Source of the DNA: Theristus sp. LFF4_11
Lineage: Eukaryota > Nematoda > Chromadorea > Monhysterida > Xyalidae
Length of the DNA stretch: 64,000 bases
Direction of reading: 5' to 3'
NCBI GenBank assembly: GCA_030248135.1
Contig: JASANC010000333.1
Span: 1-64,000, forward strand
Positions 11,471 through 20,643 of this stretch are shown here, one piece after another. The notes under the pieces are model-generated. The model did not search any database and was not told the origin of the DNA. It saw only the letters and a list, made by a program, of their open reading frames with translations. The translations under genes and the position numbers were made by a program. How positions within the stretch are numbered: position 1 is the first letter of the stretch; each line of letters begins with the position of its first letter.

Positions 11471-11932
11471 TACCGTATTACCTCTATTAAACCCCCCCCC
11501 CCCCCAAAATTAAACCCCCCCCCCAAAAATAAACCCCCACCCCCTCGACAAGTTTCCAAATAATCCCCCCCCCAAAAATAAACCCCCATGGGGGTTTATT
11601 AGAAACCTGTTTGAAACACATACCTAGCGAATTCAGTGGCTGAATGCAGTGACATTGGTGAAATTGTGCTACCAAAGGCCCCAAAGGGATGAGTTAGTGG
11701 TAATTTCATTACAAAAGGCTGTTACAAAAGGAAATCTCTGTGAAAAGTAGAAGTTTCTGCGACTTCCTTCCTGCCATGGAAGGTATTTTTGCCATTTTGC
11801 CCACCCCTAAAAATGGTTTCCAAATAAACCCCCCCCCCCAAAAATAATCCCCCCCCCCAAAAATAAACCCCCACCCCCAGAAGTCGCTGAAGAAATAAAC
11901 CCCCATGGGGGTTTATTAGAGGTAATACGGTA
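11471..11932. mobile_element. C-rich MITE, complete copy
   Basis: Inverted ends TACCGTATTACCTCTATTAA (11471) and its mirror TTAGAGGTAATACGGTA (to 11932). The flanks TTTACTAA and TTTACAAA match in 7 of 8 bases, an old hAT-size target duplication. Inside are alternating C runs with AAAAATAA, and two copies of the palindrome AAACCCCCATGGGGGTTTA. Non-coding. The truncated copy is at 1-220. Confidence 0.85.
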
Positions 11933-11997
11933 TTTACAAACTGCAAGCGTAGTTGGTTCACCATTTGAAAATAATACACCACTGGATTGGACTACTT

Positions 11998-12193
11998 GAC
12001 CACTACCTCAGACATTTATGCTGTTATAAATGAGGTGAGCGAGCCGAGCGAGCCGAGTTTCATTTTTTTGGTTTTTATTGTCTTCAGTCCAGCAGTGACC
12101 ACTACCTCAGACATTTATGCTGTTATAAATGAGGTGAGCCGAGCGAGCCGAGTTTCATTTTTTTTGGTTTTTATTGTCTTCAGTCCAGCAGTG
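11998..12193. repeat. Two tandem copies of a ~97-bp unit
   Basis: ACCACTACCTCAGACATTTA starts at 12000 and again at 12098. Each unit runs through ATGAGGTGAGC(GAGC)CGAGC to CAGTCCAGCAGTGA. The copies differ by a 4-bp GAGC step and one T in a T run, so the duplication is recent. Confidence 0.85.
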
Positions 12194-12335
12194 AATCATA
12201 CGCAGTCAGCTGACTTTGAGTTGGTTGTTTTATTGGTCCAACCAACTCAATGCAGCCAATGACCTGACCAATTTTGATTGTCATGCTGTCGCGCTTTCAT
12301 TGAGGAGATCGCTGAAGCGAAAACCACCTTTATTA

Positions 12336-12535
12336 ATATCATATTGATGGCTGTAGGTCGATCCGGTACCGGTCGATCCGGTACGGTCGATCCGGTACCG
12401 GTCGATCCGGTACCGGTCGATCCGGTACCTGGCAATTTTCTAGGGCGGTCGATCCGGTACCAATTGAAATTTTCAGCTGTTTTACGGGTTTTTAGCGTTC
12501 AATTCGTTATGTTTTCGATTTTTCTTTGGTTGATT
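12336..12535 (+). repeat. Tandem GGTCGATCCGGTACC array, arm 1
   Basis: Five to six 14-15-bp units (GGTCGATCCGGTACC) run from 12356 to 12430, then CTGGCAATTTTCTAGGGC, a last unit, and CAATTGAAATTTTCAGCTG. The same arrangement is present inverted at 14285-14475. Non-coding despite an open frame. Confidence 0.8.
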
Positions 12536-12979
12536 GTTGATACGATTGTTGATGATACGATATGAGACGACGACGACTTGCGACACTTGGTTGGTTTTGG
12601 GAATCGTAATCTGATTCTGAAAAAAGCAAAACAAGTGTACCATATGTTTTTTTTTCTGAACTATTTTCCAGAAGAATAAAGCTCCAAGACGGTGAAAATT
12701 TGCAAAATTATCAGCTCAGCAAGAAAAGGAGAACAAAATAAAAATATGAAGACTGATTCGGTTCTCTTTTGGAGTTGAAGGAAAAATGTCTGTTGTTTTT
12801 ATTTTCATACTAGCCTATTGACCCGAGCGTATGTGGTTTAATCAATGCCAAGCATTTTTGGTGAAGTGGCATTGACTTAGAAAAGAAAAACAGTAACGTT
12901 TACTGAATAAAAACCCTGAAGAAAAGTTACCTTGTGCTGCCGTGAAGTCGCCTACAATACAATATTTTTAAAGTATTAA

Positions 12980-13640
12980 TAAATAAAAAATGCGAAGTTT
13001 ATGATTTTGTTATTTTTACCCGTTCACCCTATCCGAAGGCAAGCCTTTTTGTAAGTGAAGTAAAATTGAATAAAAAATATAAAAACAAACGTTTCTTCAT
13101 TTACCCGTTTTAAAAAGCTAATGCTTTTTACCCGTTTACCTAAGCCAAGCCTTTTTTGTGAAGTGAAAATGCGAAGTTTATGATTTTGCTATTTTTCCCC
13201 GTTCACCCTAACCAAAGTCAAGCCTTTTTGTATGTGAAGTAAGATTGAAAAACATAAAAAATAACGTTCTTTTCAATTACCCGTTTTAAAAAAGCTAATG
13301 ATTACCCGTTTACCTAGTCCAAGCCTTTTTTGCAAAGTGAAAATGCGAAGTTTATGATTTTGCTATTTTACCCGTTCACCCTAACCTAAGTCAAGCCATT
13401 TTGTAAGTTAAGTAAAATTGAATAAAAATATAAAAATTAACGTTTTTTTTCATTAAAAAATACCCGTTTTAAAAAGCTAACGCTTCTTAAAACCAAGTTA
13501 CCCTAACATAAGCCAAGCCTTTTTTGTAAAGTGAACATGAATAGAAGAAACAAAAAAGTGACGTTTATAATTTCGTTTTGCAGTCATTGCTTCTTTTTAC
13601 CCGTTCACCCCAACATGACCCAAACATTTTGCAAAGTGAA
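12980..13640. repeat. Tandem array of ~180-bp diverged units
   Basis: ATGCGAAGTTTATGATTTTG recurs at about 12989, 13168 and 13345. Each unit has two half-units carrying a CAAGCCTTTTTGTxxGTGAA core and a TACCCGTT(C/T)ACC block. The last units (to 13640) are more diverged. A paired AAGACGGTTTTGTTACATCT sequence at 13690 and 13945 marks a further duplication just downstream. Confidence 0.75.
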
Positions 13641-14284
13641 AATGAATGGTAAATACCATTTCGACCCAATTAAAAAACTAACTTTTTTCAAAGACGGTTT
13701 TGTTACATCTTTCGCAGTCGCTCGTCAAGTTTTGAGCAGCAACAATTGCCAGTTGCCCATCGTGCGTTACGTGGAAATTATCGCTCATAACCATGGAGTA
13801 TCAATTTGAAAATGAAACATGGAGTATCAATTTCAATGAAATTTATGTACTTGTTTTGAATCCAAAGTGCAACTTGCAATGCCGATGTCGATGTGCGTTT
13901 TGCAACCCGATTTTTAAAAACAAAAAAGTTCAAACTTTTTTCAAAGACGGTTTTGTTACATCTTTCCCAGTCGATCATTAAGTTTTGATCAGCCACGCTT
14001 CCATTTGCCTATGCTGCGCTGAACTGTCTCTGTTGACCAAAGAGTATCATGATGACTCCAGCTATGAAGAGCGACGTTTTGAGAAAACAATCTCAACTGG
14101 CATTAATTAAAAAATAGGTTAAGGAAATTGAGATGGAGTTTTCTTAAGTAGCAAAAATGGGCGCCAATTCAAATTGGAAAAAAGTGCCACAGACACTTTG
14201 TAAATTTAATAATATAGAATTTCCCGCGAAAAAACCTGCGGTAAAATGTTTCAGACATCAGATAAAATGAGAGAAACGAAGAAA

Positions 14285-14475
14285 AATGAAAAACAAATCA
14301 GAAACAAATTGAATTGAATGCTAAAACAGTTGAAAATTTCAATTGGTACCGGATCGACCGAGTACCGGATCGACCTGGTACCGGATCGACCGCCCTAGAA
14401 AATTGCCAGGTACCGGATCGACCGTACCGGATCGACCGGTACCGGATCGACCGCATGCCATATTGATTGGTTGAT
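14285..14475 (-). repeat. Tandem GGTCGATCCGGTACC array, arm 2 (inverted)
   Basis: Reverse complement of the 12336-12535 block, including the unit array, the GCCAGG/CTAGAAAATTG spacer and the AATTTCAATTGGTACC flank. The two arms lie about 1.8 kb apart and could form a long hairpin. Confidence 0.8.
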
Positions 14476-15010
14476 TGAAGCAAAAACTACCGACTGACGT
14501 TCGAAGATTTTACAGGGTGTTGCCAAAAATTGCAATGGGCAAAATTTTGGGTGGGCTCGTTTTTGAGTCTGCTTCAATGTTTTGGCCTAGAATTTGAGAA
14601 TTTGACCCCCTCCCCCAAAGTCACATGCCCCCCCCCCCACCAAAATTTTGGAACATTTGCTCCAGCTTTCTATATCGCCCCCCCCCCCCCACAAACCCCC
14701 GGCTCTGGAACAACTATGATCAGACTACCAGCAAACCCATCCAAAGAAAACTGTGAACGTTTCCTCAAAGCATGTAGTTGCACAATCACAAATATGAAAC
14801 ACCACACCATCAAAAAGACGCCGTGTAATATGAATGCCTGCGTGTTTGATTGTGAATGTGTCAGAACTGACAGTGAAGTAGATCACAAAAAGGAATTGGA
14901 ACTGCACACGGTGTCCGACGTTGACGACAACACCGTTGCGTCGCCGTTGCGCTCGGCCCCAACAAACCCATTATACTCTGGTCGTTTTGCAGAAAGTGCA
15001 CGAATCCAAG

Positions 15011-16375
15011 CCAGTGGGCAGTTTTATAAAAGTGAGGAGTGAGGAGAAAAAGGTTGAGTGGTGAATTGAGTAGAAAAGTGAAATGTCACGTGTTAAAAAG
15101 TTCACTCCTTAAAACCGAAACTCCTCAAATCGTCAACTCATTTTTATAAAACTGGCCACAGACGTTGTCGACGATCGACTCTCGGTGACGCTCACAACCA
15201 CTACTCGGCGGCGTGCGTTAGATCCGGCCGAAGCATCGCGGCCTGGACGATCGCGGCCTGCGACGGTAAATGTTGCGGCGCTCTTTACTAATGCGTGGCC
15301 CAAGACAAAATGAATGGCCCTACACAAAATGAATGGCCCCACACAAAATAAATCAGAGTTTTCTTGCAATATAGCGACCGCAGGCCACCGAAACCGAAAT
15401 CGGGCTAAGATCACTGGTGCCCCCAGGACAGAGCGGGGCTTAGAGGCTGTCCCCCTCACGTGGCGAGGGTATTGGTTCCACGGGATGGTGAGCCGTCCGT
15501 TCCCCAATCCCACCGGAGTTTGGTACCTTCGGGTTTCCGGAATCGGTGGGGGGCGTGCTTCAAATATTAAAAGTTCAAGTTAAAGTTCAATTAGTCATTG
15601 TAGGTTTCTACGCCTAATCCTAATCCTAAGCCAAGCCTTTTTGATAAGGTGATAAGTGATCAATTCACCTTATCAAAAAGGTTTGGCTTAGAATTAGGAA
15701 TAGATTTAGGATTAGAAACCTACAACGACTCATTGCAAGCAACCACAGATCAAAAATCACAAAAATCCCTTTTAAGAATGTATACCGTTGGGCCATTCAT
15801 TTTGTGTAGGGCCATTTATTTTGTCTTGAGACACGCGTTAGTGAAGAGCGCCCAATTTGCCAGGCCATCTGGAAAGGTGACAAGGCATGAAAACTTCGTG
15901 GGCCGCGATCGTCCCAGTGGTCAGTTTTATAAAAGTGAGTAGTGTCTGAAAAGTGAGGAGTTTTACATACTCCAGGTCCAGGGTGGTCCGAAAGTTGGAC
16001 CATAACGAATTCAGGTTGAAGAATTGAACCCAAAGTTCCTTTTTGACCGACGTTTCATATTGGCCTGATGTTTTTTGTCAAAATCACCACCGAATTATTT
16101 CATTCTGCCGGTTCAGCTCCAAAAATTTATTCAGAAATTGTCAAGCTATAACTTTTGGAACACCCTGGCGTAAAACTCCTCACTTTTCAGACACTACTCA
16201 CTTTTATAAAAATTGACCACTGGCCGCGATCATCCCAGGCCGCGATCGTCCAGGCCGCGATCGTCCGAGGCCGCGATCGTCCAGGCCGCGATCGTTCAAG
16301 TCGCGATCCTTCAGGCCACGATGCTTCGGCCGCGATAGTCCGGACCGCGATCTCCTGGGCCGCGATACTACATTT
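15011..16375. mobile_element. Foldback-type compound element with CGATCG arrays
   Basis: Ends and internal junctions repeat, in both orientations, CAGTTTTATAAAAGTGAG (15020, 15140 inverted, 15925, 16195 inverted). GGCCGCGATCGTCC units form an array at 16225-16375, with inverted pieces at 15220-15265 and a single unit at 15900. The GGCCCTACACAAAATGAATG blocks at 15318 and 15790 are inverted to each other. A SINE piece (15375-15570) and the GCCAAGCC palindrome (15590-15780) lie inside. Confidence 0.65.
15375..15572 (+). mobile_element. SINE, 3' portion (family 2)
   Basis: Shares about 190 bp with 28315-28500 (inverted): CCGCAGGCCACCGAAACCGA, then CACGTGGCGAGGGTATTGG, CCACCGGAGTTTGGTACCTT and the tail GGCGTGCTTCAAATATTAAAA. 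It lacks the tRNA-like head seen in the 28-kb copy. Confidence 0.8.
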
Positions 16376-16535
16376 GCCCTACTCGGCTACTTGACTTGCC
16401 GGTTCAAAACCAGAAAAACATGCAAAACAGCGAACGAACAGAATTGCGGCGAAGGCAGTGTGTGTAGGGTTGACATGGGATCTAAAACCTTTTTTCGAAA
16501 ACACCAGATTCATTTCTGGTTTTTTATCCTGAGTC

Positions 16536-17130
16536 TTCGAAGACATAAAATGAGTCAATTTTTGACCAAAATTGACCTTTTTTGCTCAAAATTCTTGAAA
16601 ATTGTGCTAATTTTAGGTTAAATATGCATTTATACTTGATTTTTAGCGTATTTTAAGCCTTATTTAGCTGTTTTTATAGCTTCTTAGCGTTTTAGCTATC
16701 TATCTATCTAATTTCAAAATTTTGACCGGCCCCCCGGCCCCCCCAAAGTCACATGGCCCCCCCCGCGGCCCCCCCAAAATTTTCCAGCTATCTATCTATC
16801 TGGAAAATTTGTTCCAGCTATCTATATCGGCCCCCCCCCAACCCCTCGGCTCTGGAACAACTATGGATAGATAGCTGGAAAATTTTGGGGGGCCGGGGGG
16901 GGGGGCATGTGACTTTGGGGGGGGGCCGGTCAAAATTTTGAAATTTGATAGATAGATAGCTAAAACGCTAAAAAGCTATAAAAACAGCAAAATAATGCTA
17001 AAAATACACTAAAAAATCAAGTATAAACGCTTATTTTACCTAAAATTAGCGAAATTTTCAAGAATTACGAGCAAAAATGGTCAATTTTGGTCAAAAATTA
17101 ACTCATTTTATGTCTTCGAAGACAAAAATT
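16536..17130. mobile_element. Foldback element with ~260-bp arms and C/G-rich loop
   Basis: The left arm starts CTTCGAAGACATAAAATGAG (16536) and runs through TTAGCGTTTTAGCTATCTATC to TCAAAATTTTGACCGGCC. The right arm mirrors it and ends CATTTTATGTCTTCGAAGAC near 17123. The loop holds C and G runs and AGATAGATAGC repeats. The loop sequence CAAAGTCACATG...GGCTCTGGAACAACTATG recurs at 14612-14720. Confidence 0.8.
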
Positions 17131-17646
17131 TTCAGATAGATAGCTGGCTGAGAAATTTTTTTCGATAGATACTAGCTGAGCCGAAAAAAACTTGTTTGAT
17201 AGAGATAGATTCGAAAAATTTTTGGGGGGGGCCGGCCCCCCCCAGGCCCCCCCCTAGAACAACTATGCCGGTTTGCCTACATACCTAAACCCGAGGCGTG
17301 AATTAACTCGATTTAAACTTTTCATTTCAGTTAAATGAAGGAAGAGAACGTGTAATAGGAAGACAGAAAGAACGAAAAAAGAAGTGTCTGCTGAACCTGA
17401 AGCAACACAGTTTATTTTAAAGAGGAGAGGACGAGAATAAAAGAATTTGAATTTGTTTTGAAAAGTTTGGAAAAACCAAAATGTAGTTTTTTGAGTTGGT
17501 AATAGTTGAGTGAGCTGAATTTGAATAGACCTTCAAACAAACTGTTTGAGGGAGTAAAAATTCGTTCTTTTTGCACAATGCTCGCTTGACGCGTGCGCGT
17601 CTTTGCTATTGTGATGATGATTTCCATTGAATTTTCTTTTTTTCAG

Positions 17647-18790
17647 CCGGTTCCACACGCGATGTACACTCAAGAGTCAAGACCAAGAACTGGAGGAGAT
17701 TCACATTTTCATAAAATCCAAGAATTTTCTCGTCAACCAAGGCGCCGTTGAGCAGATCGCGATGCGCAACCCGAAGGAGCGAACGGCGCTGTGAGGAGAT
17801 GTCAAAGTGCGATTGAGTTTTGATTTTTCGTCTTCTCTTTTAGTTTGACGGACTGGGATTTTTTCTGACATACGTTCTTATCCAGTACCGTGGGCCCAAA
17901 ACAATTTTCGAAGGGGGGGTATGGTGCCGTTGGGGGGGTGCCGACCAAAAAGTGAGGGGGGGGGGTCCAACCTATGGTAACGTGGGACCCCCCCCATGGG
18001 GGTCCCATGGGGGGGTGCATTTTTTCAAAATTTTCTGTGGGGGGGTCCACCCCCCCCCACCCCCCATGATAATTTTTCGCTTAAATTTTGAAGGAAAAAC
18101 GCTAAATTTTGCTGCAAAATCGTTGAAATTACAATGAAGATGGTCAAGTTATCATATATTCAGCTTATATTATGGACTTTATAGACAAAAAATCATGATT
18201 TTCGAAAAAAAATTTACGGTGCACGGAAAATTTTGGGGGGGGGTCTCCGCCAGACAAAATTTCATGGGGGGTGTGGGGGGGGGGGGTGTCGGCCAAATTT
18301 TCGAGGGGGGGGGGGTCCGATGGGGGGGGGGGTGCCCGGTTTTAGGGGGGGGGGTGGCACGGTGCCCTCCCCACCCCCCCACCCGACGGTCTCTGGTGCT
18401 CTGGGGGGGTGTACCCCCCCACCCCCCCTCGCCCACGGTACTGTTCTTATCTTGTTTCTGTTTTGGTTCCTTGAGTCAGTGCCTTGTTTGACACCGCTTG
18501 AAGCGGCAGGAAACTTCAGGATGATTGAAGGTCAAGCAAAACTGATTTTATATCAAAATGATGACTAAAAAATGACTGAAAAAAATCAAAAAGAATGACA
18601 CTCATCATGTCATAGATCCGATCCGCCGAACTGAAACAAGAATACGAAAAGCGCAAGAACGAGGTGCAAAAGGCCGAAGTGACACGCAGTTCAACTTCAC
18701 AAAACGTCGCGGAATCGCACAAGAGAAACACGAGGCGAAACAAGAGAAGGAACAGACCGGGAAGTATCAGCGTCTGCATCAAAAAGAGGT
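17647..18790 (+). pseudogene. SMC1 relic (cohesin ATPase), two frameshifted exons
   Basis: SMC1 is a cohesin core ATPase. After tttttcag, frame 2 from 17647 reads [20 protein letters not shown] and PKERTAL, which is the head-to-coil junction of SMC1 (...[28 protein letters not shown]). The next codons show a 2-base loss (CTG T--GAG GAG ATG) and no usable donor. A second exon at about 18616, after gtcatag, reads RSAELKQEYEKRKNEVQKAE. It then loses one base before TQFNFTKRRGIAQEKHEAK and QEKEQTGKYQRLHQKE, and ends at gtaagg. The ATP-binding N terminus, hinge and most of both coils are absent. A MITE lies between the two exons. Sequencing error cannot be excluded, but two shifts plus missing exons favour a relic. 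Confidence 0.7.
17883..18443. mobile_element. 561-bp hAT-like MITE with C/G runs
   Basis: Perfect 13-bp inverted ends CAGTACCGTGGGC / GCCCACGGTACTG, and a perfect 8-bp target duplication TTCTTATC (17875-17882, 18444-18451). It holds long G and C runs around an AT-rich core shared with 9424-9912. Non-coding; sits inside the SMC1 relic. Confidence 0.92.
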
Positions 18791-19254
18791 AAGGTGTTCG
18801 TTTGAAAACCGGACACTTTCTTGATAACGCAACTTTTTGGGATGCCATACACATGACAAACAAACATTTGAATGTGGGAAGGAATAGGGTTGTCACAGGA
18901 AAAAAACGATTTCTTTTCCGTTTTAAAACCGATTTTTTTCAGTTTTTTCCTGAAAAAATAAAGATCCGGTTTTTTACCTTATAATTTTTCAAACTTCGTG
19001 GTCAAAAATTACAATTCTATCGTTTGATTGATAAAATGTAAAATTATATTTTTGAAAAAACGGTGCAGTGAACTGAATTGGTGAAGCATCATTTTGCAGA
19101 AGCTTTTGTTTCAAGGGTCAAGTGAAATACAATGAAGACAACGTGACTGCTAAACTAAGTGCATATGCAGACTGACTGACGATGTTGTCGATTTGCAAAG
19201 GGTAACTGATGAAATGTTATTTTTCGAACGCAATCCGCTACCGGTTTCACTTTT

Positions 19255-19350
19255 CAGTTCTGCAAATCTCGCCCCCTAATCGGGGTCAGCTATCCGGTCT
19301 CCTTGCAACCGTCCCTCTCCGCTCCCCACACCTACACGGTCACTGATCAG
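19255..19350 (+). pseudogene. Possible C-terminal SMC1 remnant
   Basis: After cacttttcag the + strand reads FCKSRPLIGVSYPVSLQP and then HTYTVTDQ. The first part resembles the SMC1 C-terminal block (F-x-K-x-x-x-LIGV-YP) and lies 0.5 kb downstream of the clearer SMC1 relic. The match is short and could be chance. Confidence 0.3.
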
Positions 19351-20643
19351 TCGTGGTTTTCAATTTGATGAACTTGCTGCCCTGGAAACCAATAAAAGCA
19401 ACATTGACTTGATTTGAAACAAAAAAAATGGGTAGCATTGGACATTGGGTAGCAAAAAATAGCAAATTGGGTACGTTGTATCCCCGAAAACAGCGTTTTA
19501 CGTTGCTCAAAAACACTAGTTTTGATGTATTTCCTATTTTGAGTTCAAGGTGCCAAGTTTTGGAAAGTTTAAGAGCTGGGAAACATTTGGTTTTTTCGGT
19601 TTTAAACGGTTTCAAAACGAAGAAGAAACCGGATTTGTGTTCTTTCAGATGTTTTTGTTCTTTGTCAACCTTCAGACGCCAGTCGGGATTCGTTTTGTGC
19701 ATTGGAACCGTGTGGAAGTTTTTTGAATTTGAATTTAAATTTCGTCGATCACGTCGATGAATTGTTCTATTTGTTTTGTATTATTGCGTTCATTATTATG
19801 ACGAACTACAGAACTCAAAAATGATGATCATTGTTTTGTTCTTTATGCGTACGTGATTACATTTTATTGTTGGTGACAGCTAATTTGTACTTTTTGTACG
19901 CTTTTCTATTTTTGTGCAATAAAATCTTTAGCTTCAAATCTAGCAGATGCAGAATGGGGTCTCTTTCAACGCGTCCAACTTGATGATGAACACTTTGTGA
20001 AAAAGGTTACTGTTCTAATGCGGACTTCATGAAAAAGAAGCGAAGAGATAACGGAAACTGTTGTTTTTCATCCACGTTTGCTCAAAACAGATCACCACGT
20101 CCAATTTTCAGCGCATTGATTTTGCTGGCCGTAAGTCGCTCACCATTCGCCCGTAGTGACCATGGCAAGGTTGCCAACTTCCACGTCTACGAGCTAGCTA
20201 CAACTTCAATGAACTTGTTCAACAGCAGTACTCAGAAACAGAACGTTTTAGGGCGCTCATTCAGTCTCCAAGCGTAGGATTTCTTTATTTGCAGGATGTA
20301 TTCTGTTGTCTGTGGAATTATGTCCCATGAAACATCGGGATCAGAGATCGGCTCCTGCTCCGGTTTAGCAATGTAGTTTTACGAACTATGCCCCCCCCTC
20401 GAAAATTTGCTTTCGCCTTCGGTACTGGTTCCGGTGCTCCTCCTCCATAACACAGGAAAGAAAAAAATGCAAAAGCTAAATTGATCATTTTCACCTTATC
20501 AAAAAGGCTTTGTTGAATCTTCACCATATCAACAAATCAACAACAAAAATCGGCAGTTTTTTCAAATCACTTTTCAAAAAAATTTGATTTTTGTTTAACA
20601 ACCCTAGTCAGTGAGTGATTGCAAAAGTGCGCCCACCATAACT

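Noticed and set aside
12278..12565. ORF across the GGTCGATCCGGTACC array as a repeat protein
   Set aside because: The 14-15-bp unit does not keep frame, and the array is part of an inverted non-coding repeat.
14710..15040. A 100-residue open frame (MIRLPANPSKENCERFLKAC...) looking like a gene
   Set aside because: Its 5' side runs through C-run repeat DNA and its 3' side reads into the foldback end CAGTTTTATAAAAGTGAG; there is no splice frame or recognised family. A captured exon is possible but unsupported.
20160..20190. GKVANFH, resembling SMC1 NTNIGKVANY
   Set aside because: Only six residues match, it lies downstream of the putative C-terminal scrap (wrong order), and it has no supporting context.
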